64,000 bases of DNA from contig BLSF01000007.1 in the NCBI GenBank assembly GCA_012862575.1, positions 1 through 64,000 on the forward strand, written 5' to 3'. The number at the start of each line of letters is the position of its first letter. Position 1 is the stretch's first letter. Under the pieces are notes generated by a model. That model was given only the letters and a program-made list of their open reading frames with translations, was not told the DNA's origin and made no database searches. The DNA comes from Parietichytrium sp. I65-24A (Eukaryota > Sar > Bigyra > Thraustochytrida > Thraustochytriidae). The translations under genes were made by a program, and so were the position numbers. This document shows positions 36,838 to 46,814 of this stretch, one piece after another.

Positions 36838-39800
36838 ATGGGCGAGCGCGGAGGAGGGGTGGTACGCGGGCTGTGTGCCCGCGAGCGTGGAGAAGGCGGC
36901 GCGCGAAAGTGGCACGGGGGATTGTTTTCTCCTGATAGTGTTAGAAGGCTGGCGGTGTGCGGGCTTGGCGCCCGGCTCGACCATGGCGGATGTGTTAACA
37001 CGGCGGCATGGAATTGGTGTGGCACGCTAGTTGTGACTGGGTCGGATGATAGGCTTGTCAAGGTGTGGAGCCCTGGCAGAATGTATAGGAACGTGGGGCT
37101 GAGGAGCGAGCCAATGGCGCAGATGCTGACGATGCACAGCAGCAACATCTTTATGGCTGGCTTTGTGCCTGGGAATGACGGGGTCGTGATGAGCTGTGCC
37201 GCAGATGGGAAACTTTGTCTGAACTTCCTGGACGCGAGTTCAGGCCAGCGGTCGGAGCTTGTTGGCAGCGTCAATCGGATGATGCACTCTTTCACATTTA
37301 CGCCAGAGTCTTGGCCGGGCTACGGCAACACGGTGATGGCTGCTGGCGCTGATCGCGTCATGTTATATGATCTTAGGGTGCCTCGCGGCAGCGTAGAACG
37401 TTTCGGGGAGACGCGGCCAAAGTCCACGGTTCTGTGCTCTCCAGGGTCGTTTACTGAGGTCAAAGCGGTGCAGCCTCTGAGTCTTTCGGGGCTCCCCCAC
37501 TATATTGTCGGCGGTGACGGGTCCACGTTGCAGATACTTGACGCCAGGAAAATGTACACAGCTAGCATGTTCTCTCTCTCTGACGCAAAGAAAACACCTA
37601 TAGCATCCTTCTCAGCCAAAAAGTACTATAGCAGATTGAATATACACAACACAGCCCCAAGGCCGCTCCCACTGGATCGAGCGTCCACTTATTCAGAGCT
37701 CGTAAGCCCGTCTAGTGCGGCAGGGCCCCGGGGACAGCGCATGCCGCAGCGACCTGCTATCCCAGGGGTCAACACGAATCTTATGTCGCGGCTGGAATCG
37801 CAATATAGGCCTCCTCCTAGAAACCACTTGCCGTCACGAACAAATTCGGTCGATATGTCGTTGGAGGGCGCCACTAGCAACAGCGCGGTTGATGCAGACG
37901 CTGAAACGCAGCGTACTGGTAGCCTCATACATTCCTCCTCTCAATCTCACAACCACCATAACCACATTCGCTCACGTGATAACGAGAACAGCACCAATAC
38001 GAGCGCCAGTAGCAGGAGCATGAGCAGCAGTGAGCTCAGTGAGAGCAGCTCTATGACGGAGCTGCCCAACCCTTCTGCGTCATCTGCCTGGGGGAGAAAC
38101 GAATCATCGAACGGTCAGAACGGAATGGAGCAGGACGGTCGCCATTTACATGCTCAGCAGGATGAGGAAGATAGCGACCATGGTCACAGTGTCGGGCGTC
38201 GCCGTGACCATGTGCAGGATAGCAGTAGCGACGAAGAGGATGGCGAAGATGACGAGGACGATAGCAGTGTTATGGATCGTAGGAGCGATCCTGGAGAGCA
38301 CGGCTGGGGCGAAGATGGCGAAGATGATGGCATTGTAAATTATGACTCTGATGCTTACGATATGAACATGGTCAACGATGTAGCGATCGGCAGTTGGGCG
38401 TTCGTGGTGGTCACTCGTGAGCGCGTGTCAGTTTCCGGGGTGTCCCTGCACCCAGACGAATCAGAAATGTTGGTCTCCTTTCAGAATGGGTTTGTTCACA
38501 GGTTTGACCTTACCCGGCGGGGTGAGGACATGAGTGGCGCATCCCTGCAAGAAACCTACGCCGGTCACAGGAATATTGAAACCTTCTTGAAGAACGTAAA
38601 CTATTATGGCCCAAATCAGGAGTTCATTGTCTCAGGCAGCGATACTGGTGGCTTGTATTTCTGTAAGTTGATGGCGCCTCGAAGAAGCTCGTGCAGCTGA
38701 TCCAGTATGATGTTGGTGATGACAATGGCGTGATTCCTAACCTTTTCCCTGTTGATGATATTCTTGCGTGCACCGCGAAATTAGGGGACCGCAAGTCGTC
38801 CGAGTTGATTACAGTAGTCGATGGAGATTCAAATATCGCCAACGGGTGCGCTCCGAACCCGCAATCTCCAGAAATTGTAGCATTTGGGTTGGACTCTTTT
38901 GCGCGAATTCTGCGACCACAATGCGAAGACGACGACGGAGACGGTTCTCAGGAAACACTGGCTTCGAGGAGTTTGTTGTACGACCAAGACCGGGACACCC
39001 ACGAGTGTAACTACGAGTTGCACAGGGGCTTGGACTTAAAGTATACATCCAGTTTCCAAATCTGGATGCTCGGTTCTCTTCTGAGCCGGAGCGTTCTCAA
39101 CCGCAAGGTGATTATTCCTCAGAATTGGCTCTCGCTGCGGAACCGCCAGCCAAGAATCCATGCCATGTGGGCCAAGTGCCCGGAAAATATTCTGGTGGAG
39201 GAGGCGAACTACAAGTCGGAACGAGGTTGGCAAAAACGTATCATGGACAAGCTTCGCAAGCACGTGGAGAAGCTCCCATGTCTGGATCACGATCGCTCTT
39301 TCCCATTGTACACCAATCACGTGCTGCATTACGTGGATGAGTGGGTGACGATCACGGGTGCAAAGCCCGGGGTTCCTCACGACTTTTTAAAGGAAATCGG
39401 TGACAAGTTGCAAAACCTGATGGCGAGCGCCCCAAAACGAAAGAGAGTTAAACTCGCATCTTCAGAGCAGGGAAACATAGACAGAAGCGCAGATAGCGCG
39501 TTCAGTCACCCCAATATAGATGGGCGCACCCATGAAGATGGTAATGCTATTCTTCACACCAGCTCGGGCGGGTCGAGCGGGACGAAACGCTCGAGCGAAT
39601 CCGAATGTAGGGGCAAGGTTTGCTGCGACTGTGTTCAGTGCAAATGGTCCGGCGCGCTAGAAACGAAATGCTTGCTTATGGGCTGTACGTTCAGCGTGGA
39701 GCAATACGACCAGGTTTTGGCATATATTCAAAAGCACGGGCCGACTAGCGAGCGCGCAGAGCTCGCTGCGCTCATTTTGTTTCAGGCGAGCAGATATGTC

Positions 39801-39944
39801 TCCTCCTACAACGGGGAGAATAAATTTAATCTTATGGGAATGGTTGTGGACCGTGTTCGACGGTACATCACTACCTTTGCCCCATATTCGGAGAGTCTTG
39901 GTTTGGAGGACCTCCTCTTGTTTCTGCAAACTTCCGCAAGTTGA
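36838..39944 (+). CDS. WD40-repeat protein, DCAF5/6/8-like (one frame change)
   Basis: About 1035 residues if read across one -1 frame change at about 38665-38670. The first in-frame ATG is 36838. The N-terminal repeat has HGGCVNTAAWNWCGTLVV followed by TGSDDRLVKVW, like DDB1-CUL4-associated factors of the DCAF5/6/8 group, which recruit substrates to a CUL4 ubiquitin ligase. A Ser/Asp/Glu-rich insert of about 280 residues (about 37690-38340) splits the propeller. After it comes FIVSGSDTGGLYFC, then in the next frame DGASKKLVQLIQYD and IVAFGLDSFARIL, which complete WD repeats. The C-terminal 300 residues contain a short Cys cluster (CCDCVQCKW) and are unfamiliar. No GT-AG intron of suitable length repairs the frame, so an assembly indel is most likely. 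Confidence 0.78.
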
Positions 39945-40223
39945 TAATCTAATTTTTATTTTGTTTGTTTTCCTTTGTATACCTTTCACTTGTGTGTTCA
40001 TCGCAGTGTGGAGGTATAAACGCGATTCTTCCATAACGCGCTTCCATTCACCATCTGGTGGTATCCCGCGAAAAAGTCGCTTTTCTTTCCAGTAGAAATA
40101 AATGTACAGTGTGATCTGCCAGTACAATTGTCTTCCAGCGAGTCTGTAAAAGTAGCTGCAAAACTATTTGCGGAAAAAGTCCCGGGTGATATAGCGCATG
40201 GTCTAGATCGCTTTTCCCGCTTC

Positions 40224-41732
40224 TCACCTTGCCATCAACTTGATGAGAATTTCCACACCAGCAATATACGTGCCGCTGATTGCAAGAGCAATCCCCCCAA
40301 AGATTAAAAACATGTCAAACGTCTTCTGAATCATCGAGATAGATTTGCAGAGCTTGATGTGGAAGTACGCTGGTAGAATCAGGGCCAGTGTTGAGCAAGC
40401 TCCCGCGCCGACCAAAGAGATGAAGTCCCCAAAGTTGGGAATTCCCAGCGCAACGAGAACCGAAAACAGAACTACAACGATTCGGACCATGTTTTTGGCC
40501 CAGAAAGGCTTTCTTGCAATTGTTGACGAAGATTCAATGATCTAGCCAAAGCCAAAGAAAAATCGGCAAAATGTCATCTGTCAGTTGAGCGCTCAGAGAC
40601 AGAGACAAAAATCTCTATTTTAGCCTTCAAAACTTACCGTGTACACGGGGAACATCATCAGCGGGTATGTAAAAAACAGGCCGATGCTTAGCGCCACTTT
40701 CACCACTTTGGTAGGAATTCCCGTACCAAGATTGAGAGTGATGATCTCCTTCGTTTCAATGCCATAGGCCAAATATCCAAGAACCCCAAAAAAGGTGTAC
40801 ACCATCGTGACCAACACCATGGTGAAGATGAGCACAGAGCGGAAGCTGGATTTATTTTCCATCGACTCTTGGATCGGAAGGATGACACCAACGCCTTCGT
40901 AACAGTAGATCGATATGCCCATAAAGTACGGAAGCTGAGCAGCAACGACTCCAAATGTGAGCTTCTCGAGGGGGTGGTCCATGTGAATTTCATGCTCGCG
41001 GAAGATTTCCACGTCATAAGACATGACCACCACTATCCCAATCAAGTTCGCAATATCTGCTACGAGCGCGAAGGGGGAAAGCTTCTTGATCTGACGGTAC
41101 AACACAAGCAGCGAGAGGCCAGGAATGCATATGGAGACAAGGACGCGGCTAGAAAATTCCGGGAAAACTGTGTGCATATTCTCTCCGATGAACAAGAGGT
41201 ATGCACAACAAAAGCTCACCTGCGTAAGCACCAGGAGAGCATCTACAAAGACGGAGCCCTTCAGTCCGAACACGCCAAACCCAATGTCTCCGTAACCTCT
41301 CACAAGCTTGCCAGCCTTTTGCAACTCCAACTTGCAGTCCACGAGCAAGATCATCGCGTACGTGGCGAAGGCGCCGATGAAAGGCAACACCGTGACCGCG
41401 CCAAGCAGACCAACTTTCATGAAGGCGTATGGAAGCCCCAATACACCGGCGCCGATAAAAGAGATGAACATGTGTGCTGCAGTGGATCGATCTGAGTTGA
41501 GCAGCTCATTTTCGAGATCATCTTTGCCACTAGGCGAATCTGGAAGCTCGAGGTCCCGCTCAACGCGGTCGTCTGATTTGTCCAGCTCGAAATCATCTGC
41601 CACAGGCAACTCTAGCCCAGCCGAGCCAAAGCTCGTGGACCTCGAGTCCCTTCCATCCGAGGAGCCGGCCATACTCGAAGAGGTCCGCCTTTGTTGAACG
41701 CCTCCCCTGTTGATTTCTAGAACGTCAAGCAT
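40224..41732 (-). CDS. AAAP-family amino-acid transporter
   Basis: Two exons, 41732-40638 and 40541-40224, give 470 residues. The N-terminal about 80 residues are hydrophilic and Ser/Asp-rich. About 11 TM segments follow. Family blocks include FIGAGVLGLPYAFMKVGLLG at the first TM, YCYEGVGVILPIQ, FFTYPLMMFPVY, and in exon 2 IPNFGDFISLVGA. This is the AAAP (SLC36/SLC38, yeast AVT) fold, usually moving amino acids with H+ or Na+ across vacuolar, lysosomal or plasma membrane. Substrate and location are not determined. The 3' end faces the WD40 gene 279 bp away. Confidence 0.9.
40542..40637 (-). other. Intron of the AAAP transporter gene
   Basis: GTAAGT donor at 40637 and TAG acceptor, 96 bp, phase 0. 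Splicing joins FPVYT to IIESSSTIARKPFW, giving the expected family sequence; reading through stops six codons past the donor. Confidence 0.88.
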
Positions 41733-43184
41733 TCAGCACTGCAACCAAACCTTTCACCGCCAGATCACCCGCTGCAACATCCGCGAATCACCCACCCTTA
41801 AAAACGTCAAACTCTATCAAATCCATCGTCCGTCCAAGCAATTTTGGCATGGTCAACACACACACAAACAAACGTGCAACCGCACCACCAACATGATCAA
41901 GTACGCAGCTTCATGTCAGCACCGCGATAAGAACTTGAACAACGCCACCACCCCGCCATACATACATACATACATACATACTTACCTACCTCAAGCAACC
42001 TGGACCTCTCGCCCAACGCCACCCACAAAGTTTACGATGACCCCCGCACAAGCCGTGTACGAAACGGGGCAAATATCAGGTATCAGGAATCAAGTATCGC
42101 ACACTCGACGCTCCTCGCTTCCCTTTCTCTCCTCCTCCTCCTCCTCTTCTTCTTCTTCCTCCTCCTTTCCTGTTACCGTACCCTGCGTACTCTGCGGGGA
42201 GCAAAAGATGTCGGTGGCTGTGGAGCTGTTTGGGAGTGAGGGCGTTGGCCGGCTCTCCTCTCCTCTTTCCTCTTTCCTCCACTCTCGTCTCTCGTCTCTC
42301 CTCTCTGCGAAAAAAAAAAAAAAAATGGAATAAAAATGGCTGCTGCTGACTCTGCTGACTCTGCTCGCTGGTGACAAATATTTCTGAGCTCTGAGAATTG
42401 CTGTTCTGAGCGTGAGTGAGAGTGGAAAACTTGAAAGTTGCTGCGAAAGGATTTGGAAGAAGTGAATTCGGCGCAAAGGTTCAAGAGAGGGCAGCTCCGT
42501 CGCTGTGAGGGTGAAGAGCTTTGGCGATGCACGGCGTGAACTATTAACCAGCACTATATACTCTTACCTTATGATCGGCTATGGCCTTCGGTCGATGATT
42601 AGTCGGCTTCGTATGAAGGAGTAGCCGGTGAGACGGCGGTGGTAGAAAGAAGAAATGGGGTTAGGAAGATTGATTTCAGAAATGGTAAAGCGCAGTTTTC
42701 CTCACATTCCTGCCGCTATTGAGAGATTAAAGTTTGCTACGGGAGTTTGGCAGAGGTTAGATGATCTAGCGAAACTGTAATAGCACCTATCAGATGGGAG
42801 AAGGGAGGAGAAGGGGGGTAGCGACGTACTATGGTTTAGACTTGCTGTTCACTTGATAGGCGAGTAGTCCATAGCTACTAGGTAAACGCAGGCTACAAAC
42901 AATACATTTACTATAACAGCTTCTACTTCATCTGTCCGACTTACGCCTTACCCTGTGCTGGAGAGTCACTAAGCGTCGCAACTAATCCATCCTTTACAAT
43001 CAGAGTCCGGTAAATACACTCCAGTATCTCCACTGCACCTGATGATGCGCGGACTTACCGGAACGCGACGTGGAACTCTTGAAAAGAATTGAAAGTTAGA
43101 AATACACACCTCTGCCGCCCGGTTCTTTGGACTGACATGACGGAGAGACGCAAGCCAAGAGCACGAGCAGAAAGCAGACCAATA

Positions 43185-43222
<38 letters not shown>
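41733..43222. other. Divergent intergenic region (AAAP transporter / GST)
   Basis: 1.5 kb. Pyrimidine-rich CTCC/CTT runs at 42111-42170 and 42250-42305 are purine-rich on the transporter's coding strand; a poly-A run lies at 42309-42325; a (cata)n microsatellite lies at 41959-41981. The right end is the GA tract of the GST gene. Open frames over these runs are low complexity and not supported as genes. Confidence 0.6.
43187..43222 (+). repeat. (AG)18 tract abutting the GST start codon
   Basis: A perfect 36 bp AG dinucleotide run ending immediately at the ATG at 43223. It is the clearest case of the purine tract found upstream of many genes here and would form the end of the 5' UTR. Confidence 0.85.
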
Positions 43223-43228
<6 letters not shown>

Positions 43229-43915
43229 GTAAGCGAGATGGGGTCGCGCAAGATCAAGTTGACGTACTTTGACCTGCAAGGCATCGCGGAGTGTGTGCGT
43301 CTCGCGATGGTGCTCAGCGAGATGGAGTTCGAGGACGAAAGGATCCAGCGGCCGGATTGGCCGGCGTTCAAGCTCACGGCCAAGTATGGGCAAATGCCGC
43401 TCATGACAATTGGAGAAGGGGATAGCGCGAAGGTGATGGCGCAGAGCTCGTCCATGCTGCGATACATTGGAAGACTTAACCCAGAGCTTTACCCCGATGA
43501 CATCATGAAGAGGTTTGAGATCGATGAGATGATTGATTTGATCGGTGACATGGACAGAAACTGGGCCGGGCCGCTCTACGTGGGGCTGGCGCCGAAATAT
43601 TATGGTTACCCAGACAACTTTTACGAAACTGAGGAGGGCCAGGCAACGGTGAAAAGGCTCAGAGAAAAATTTGTCAGGAACGAGCTCACTAAGTTTGCTG
43701 GATTCTTCTCTGATGCTATTCAGCGGAACGGAGGATTCCTCTGTGGAAATAAGGTCAGTATTGCAGACTGTGCGCTGCTTCCCTCGCTGTCCAAGTTCCA
43801 AATTGGTATCAAGTTCGTTCCTACGACCTGTTTGGACGGCTTTCCGGTCCTCATTGAATATTTTGAACGGATGAGAAGCATCCCGGCAGTTGCAGCGTGG
43901 TACAATAAGGAATAA
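43223..43915 (+). CDS. Glutathione S-transferase (sigma-like, cytosolic)
   Basis: 230 residues from ATG 43223, with a second Met at residue 6. The N-terminal thioredoxin-like domain has KLTYFDLQGIAECVRLAM, with Tyr15 in the catalytic Tyr position of alpha/mu/pi/sigma GSTs, then GQMPLMTI and QSSSMLRYIGR, which bind glutathione. The helical C-terminal domain includes GGFLCGNKVSIADCALLPSL, the N-capping Asp block. It conjugates glutathione to electrophiles or isomerises prostanoid-like substrates; the exact class is uncertain. Its stop is 52 bp from the stop of the opposing gene, so the 3' UTRs almost certainly overlap. Confidence 0.93.
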
Positions 43916-43967
43916 GGCGGCCTAGGCAACTCTCGGCCATCTTCAAATTATATCTACCTTAACTTAT

Positions 43968-46130
43968 TTACAGGTTTGAAAGGTTGGCGAGGTCGTCGAG
44001 CGCGTTGTCATCGAGCAAGTCATCCAGAACAGCTGAGGCCTCTCCTAAGGACATGAGACCATCATCCTCACCTTCACTGAGAGACTCTACTTCGGACCCA
44101 AACTCGATAACAAACTTTTCTTCTTTGCCTGCCAGTGTCTTTCGAGAAAACTCGACTTGCAATGGCACTGCTTCCTTCACCGTCGCAGATTGCTTCTTTT
44201 CTACGACGATGGGGTCGGTTTCTTCCAATTCTTTCTCATTGCCCTCGACCTCCTCGGTCTCTTCGATTGCTTCCACTGGGGACCAGTTTATCCCGGTTGC
44301 ATCATCTTCCCGCAAGTCATGGTCTCGCTCTGAGAGCTCTAGAAGCGACTCCATTGCGCTTGACTGGGTTGTGTCCTGGCGATTAAAGTTTGACGCGAGC
44401 ACAGGAAAGTCAAAAGACTTCATATCTTCTGATTTGCAAGAGATGCAAAGCGAGGAAAACAACCCCTCGTCATGCTCTGTGTATGAAACACCCTTCATCA
44501 ATCCCAGATGCTCCTTCGGAGAAGGCTCCAAATCACTTTCGAGCTTGTCGGATGCCTCCATATCGGGAAAGATGACCGATTCATTGCCGACTTGCTGATC
44601 AGAATTGCTCAATTCTGGCATTGACGTCTGGTTCTCGACAATTCGAAGACCAGTCGACGAGCTTTGTGGAATTAAATCTTCGTCCTCTTGGACTGCTTTG
44701 GGGTCTATGCTTTCTTCAAACTCTTCGAAAATGTCATCTGCCAAATCACTTTCCGAGGCAGCAACACTTTCCTGGACCCCTATGTCTTCAGACTCTTTCG
44801 CCTCTTCGATTTCCTCCATTTCTTTGTTCTCTCGGCCTCCTTTGCTTGGTTTTCGCTCCTCACTTTCTTCGGCTCCATTGGCTAGCTTGCCACCCTTCGG
44901 ACTTCCTTGAGCTGTCATGGAACTTCCCTCCGGATGAATTTCTTCGTCCTTTTGGTCGCTCTTCAATGCAGTGGAGCTCGAAATGCTTACCTTCTCCTTA
45001 TTCGAAACTTTTGGTCCTTGAGAATCGAGCACCAAGCTCGAACTTAAATTATTTTCCCGAGAACTCAAGAGCTCATTCTTACTGCCCTCCAACGAATCCA
45101 TTCGTTCGTTTGCGAACGCTTCAGACGAGCTCTTTGCCTTGGGGGTGGGAACTCCGAGGTTCTCGGGAGCTGCGCTAGTGGCAGGAACGTCGAGGGTCTT
45201 AGTTTCTTCCTCTTCTACATCCTCAATCTCTTCAATATCTAGAGCCTGCCAAGATTCAGATCTGACGCTCTGAGCGCCTTCAGAAGGAATCGCAAGCAGT
45301 GACGAAGAGCTGGACAACCTTTTTCTCTCCGCGTGATCTTTCTTCTCAGGTTTGCGCAATACTCTACTTTCATTTGCGTCGATTTTCCGCTGTAACGCTC
45401 GTGTCGCTTTCGCCAGAAACTGCTCCCGACGCTTGTGCAGTACCTCCAACGTGTTCTCCTCGAATAAAGTCAAGCTGTCAAAGTGCTTTGCTGGAGAAGT
45501 ATGTCTAATGCGCTCAAGACGGGCGCTTTGCTTTAGACTCTTCTGCCTTGCCTTTTCAAACTTGCGCCCCTTCCTATGATCGAAAGAGTTACACTCGACA
45601 ACCTCGATCGCGAAATCGTTGCAGTTTTTCACTGTTTTGTTCACGAGCTTTGAGTGCACATCCCGAGCGGCTGCAACTATTGTCGCATCCCGGCCCCACG
45701 ACTCTAGGCGATTTGCTCTCCAACTTCCTTGCTGCGATACGCACTTTATGTTCGCCAGCAGGTTGACTGTTTCATCGTATATGTCGTCAAGCTCGCATTC
45801 CTGAAAAGCGCGGCGGCCTTTCTTATAACTAGTTGGGTTGATATTCTTGTCCATCTTGGCTGTTCTTTCCACTTTCCATTTGCTTTGCCCCAGCACTCTC
45901 GCTGGCACGGCGCTTTGCGGCCTCGGTTTTGCTGTTGCGCTCTTGCTCGCCGCCCGGCATTGTTTTGCGGTCCTTGGGCGCCTCTTCTCCTTCGCATCGG
46001 CCCTTCTCCTGGCGCTCTTCATTTCCAGCTCTTCGCACGCCTTGTCAACCTCAAGCATCCACTGTTTCGCTCGCAGCAGCGACGTGGGCCTCCCTACTGG
46101 CACATTCTCCGCTCTGCCCTTGTGCAGCAT
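43968..46130 (-). CDS. Unrecognised protein with basic N-terminus and long acidic C-terminus
   Basis: 720 residues in one exon from ATG 46130. Residues 1-290 are Arg/Lys-rich with helical, possibly coiled-coil stretches (for example around KRREQFLAKATRALQRKID). Residues about 290-720 are dominated by Glu, Asp and Ser with repeated EE and EEVE runs, and end in a Leu/Asp-rich helix-like segment with DDLLDDNALDDLANLSNL. I recognise no domain. The charge split suggests a scaffold or chromatin/cytoskeleton-associated protein, but that is only inference. The long open frame and the tail-to-tail arrangement with GST support a real gene. Confidence 0.72.
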   Translation of the reverse strand: MLHKGRAENVPVGRPTSLLRAKQWMLEVDKACEELEMKSARRRADAKEKRRPRTAKQCRAASKSATAKPRPQSAVPARVLGQSKWKVERTAKMDKNINPTSYKKGRRAFQECELDDIYDETVNLLANIKCVSQQGSWRANRLESWGRDATIVAAARDVHSKLVNKTVKNCNDFAIEVVECNSFDHRKGRKFEKARQKSLKQSARLERIRHTSPAKHFDSLTLFEENTLEVLHKRREQFLAKATRALQRKIDANESRVLRKPEKKDHAERKRLSSSSSLLAIPSEGAQSVRSESWQALDIEEIEDVEEEETKTLDVPATSAAPENLGVPTPKAKSSSEAFANERMDSLEGSKNELLSSRENNLSSSLVLDSQGPKVSNKEKVSISSSTALKSDQKDEEIHPEGSSMTAQGSPKGGKLANGAEESEERKPSKGGRENKEMEEIEEAKESEDIGVQESVAASESDLADDIFEEFEESIDPKAVQEDEDLIPQSSSTGLRIVENQTSMPELSNSDQQVGNESVIFPDMEASDKLESDLEPSPKEHLGLMKGVSYTEHDEGLFSSLCISCKSEDMKSFDFPVLASNFNRQDTTQSSAMESLLELSERDHDLREDDATGINWSPVEAIEETEEVEGNEKELEETDPIVVEKKQSATVKEAVPLQVEFSRKTLAGKEEKFVIEFGSEVESLSEGEDDGLMSLGEASAVLDDLLDDNALDDLANLSNL

Positions 46131-46814
46131 CTTGCACGCACCAGCCTCTTCTGCTTCTTCTGCCTCGACTCCTCTTTCCTCTGCGTCCCGCTGCAGCTGA
46201 GCTCACCAAAGTCAAACGCCATTCACACAGTCACACAGCCACGCACTCACACACTCATACACTCACACACTCATACACTCACACTCACACTCACACACTC
46301 ATACACAAAAAGCCGACTCACACAGATAGATATTAGAAGTTTATTGACTGAGTGCTGAGATGTGAGTTGAGTACATATCTATCTGTCCACTTGCGCACTG
46401 TCCGGCGCGAGATTTTTGTGTGAGCAACTTTTGGACCGTGGAACCCTACCGATCCGCGCAGTCCGTCGGTAGGACCAGGTCATTAGGCTTTCCGGGCATG
46501 CCGGTCCTATGCCCGCGGCGCGATCTGCTCGGCGATGTGCTGCAACCCATCAGTGGAACCGCTCGGGGATGCAGAGCGCTTGGCGATGCACGCATGTGTT
46601 CTACGATGCAGAGCGCTTGGCGATGCACGGACGTGTTCTGCGATGCAGAGCCCACGCTGGACGACGACGGACAGAGTGAGGAACGTTTCGCGCGAAACCG
46701 TCGCGGACACTAACTGTAAGTACGCGACCGTGAAGACCGTGAAGCGCGGAGTGCGCACGTGAACTACCGGAGCTGATACTTAAACGGAGACTTAGACGGA
46801 GACTGAGAGGAAGA
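46131..46814. other. Divergent intergenic region with tandem repeats and inverted repeats
   Basis: Between the acidic-protein start (-) and chorismate mutase start (+). A CACT/CACA tract at 46222-46305 is purine/TG-rich on the minus coding strand. Two short inverted repeats lie at 46445-46473 and 46494-46514. A 37 bp tandem repeat occupies 46568-46652. A purine-rich segment (46784-46814) precedes the chorismate mutase ATG. Confidence 0.6.
46568..46652 (+). repeat. 37-bp tandem repeat, 2.3 copies
   Basis: Unit 1 (46568-46604) and unit 2 (46605-46641) start gatgcagagcgcttggcgat and differ at only a few positions; a third partial copy begins at 46642. Confidence 0.85.

Noticed and set aside
38663-38697. 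Very short intron with GTAAGT donor in the WD40 gene
   Set aside because: Possible AG ends give 22, 25 or 34 nt, none restoring the frame that encodes the rest of the protein.
42090-42554. Frames over the CTC/GAG runs upstream of GST
   Set aside because: Poly-Glu and poly-Ser products of simple repeats on both strands.
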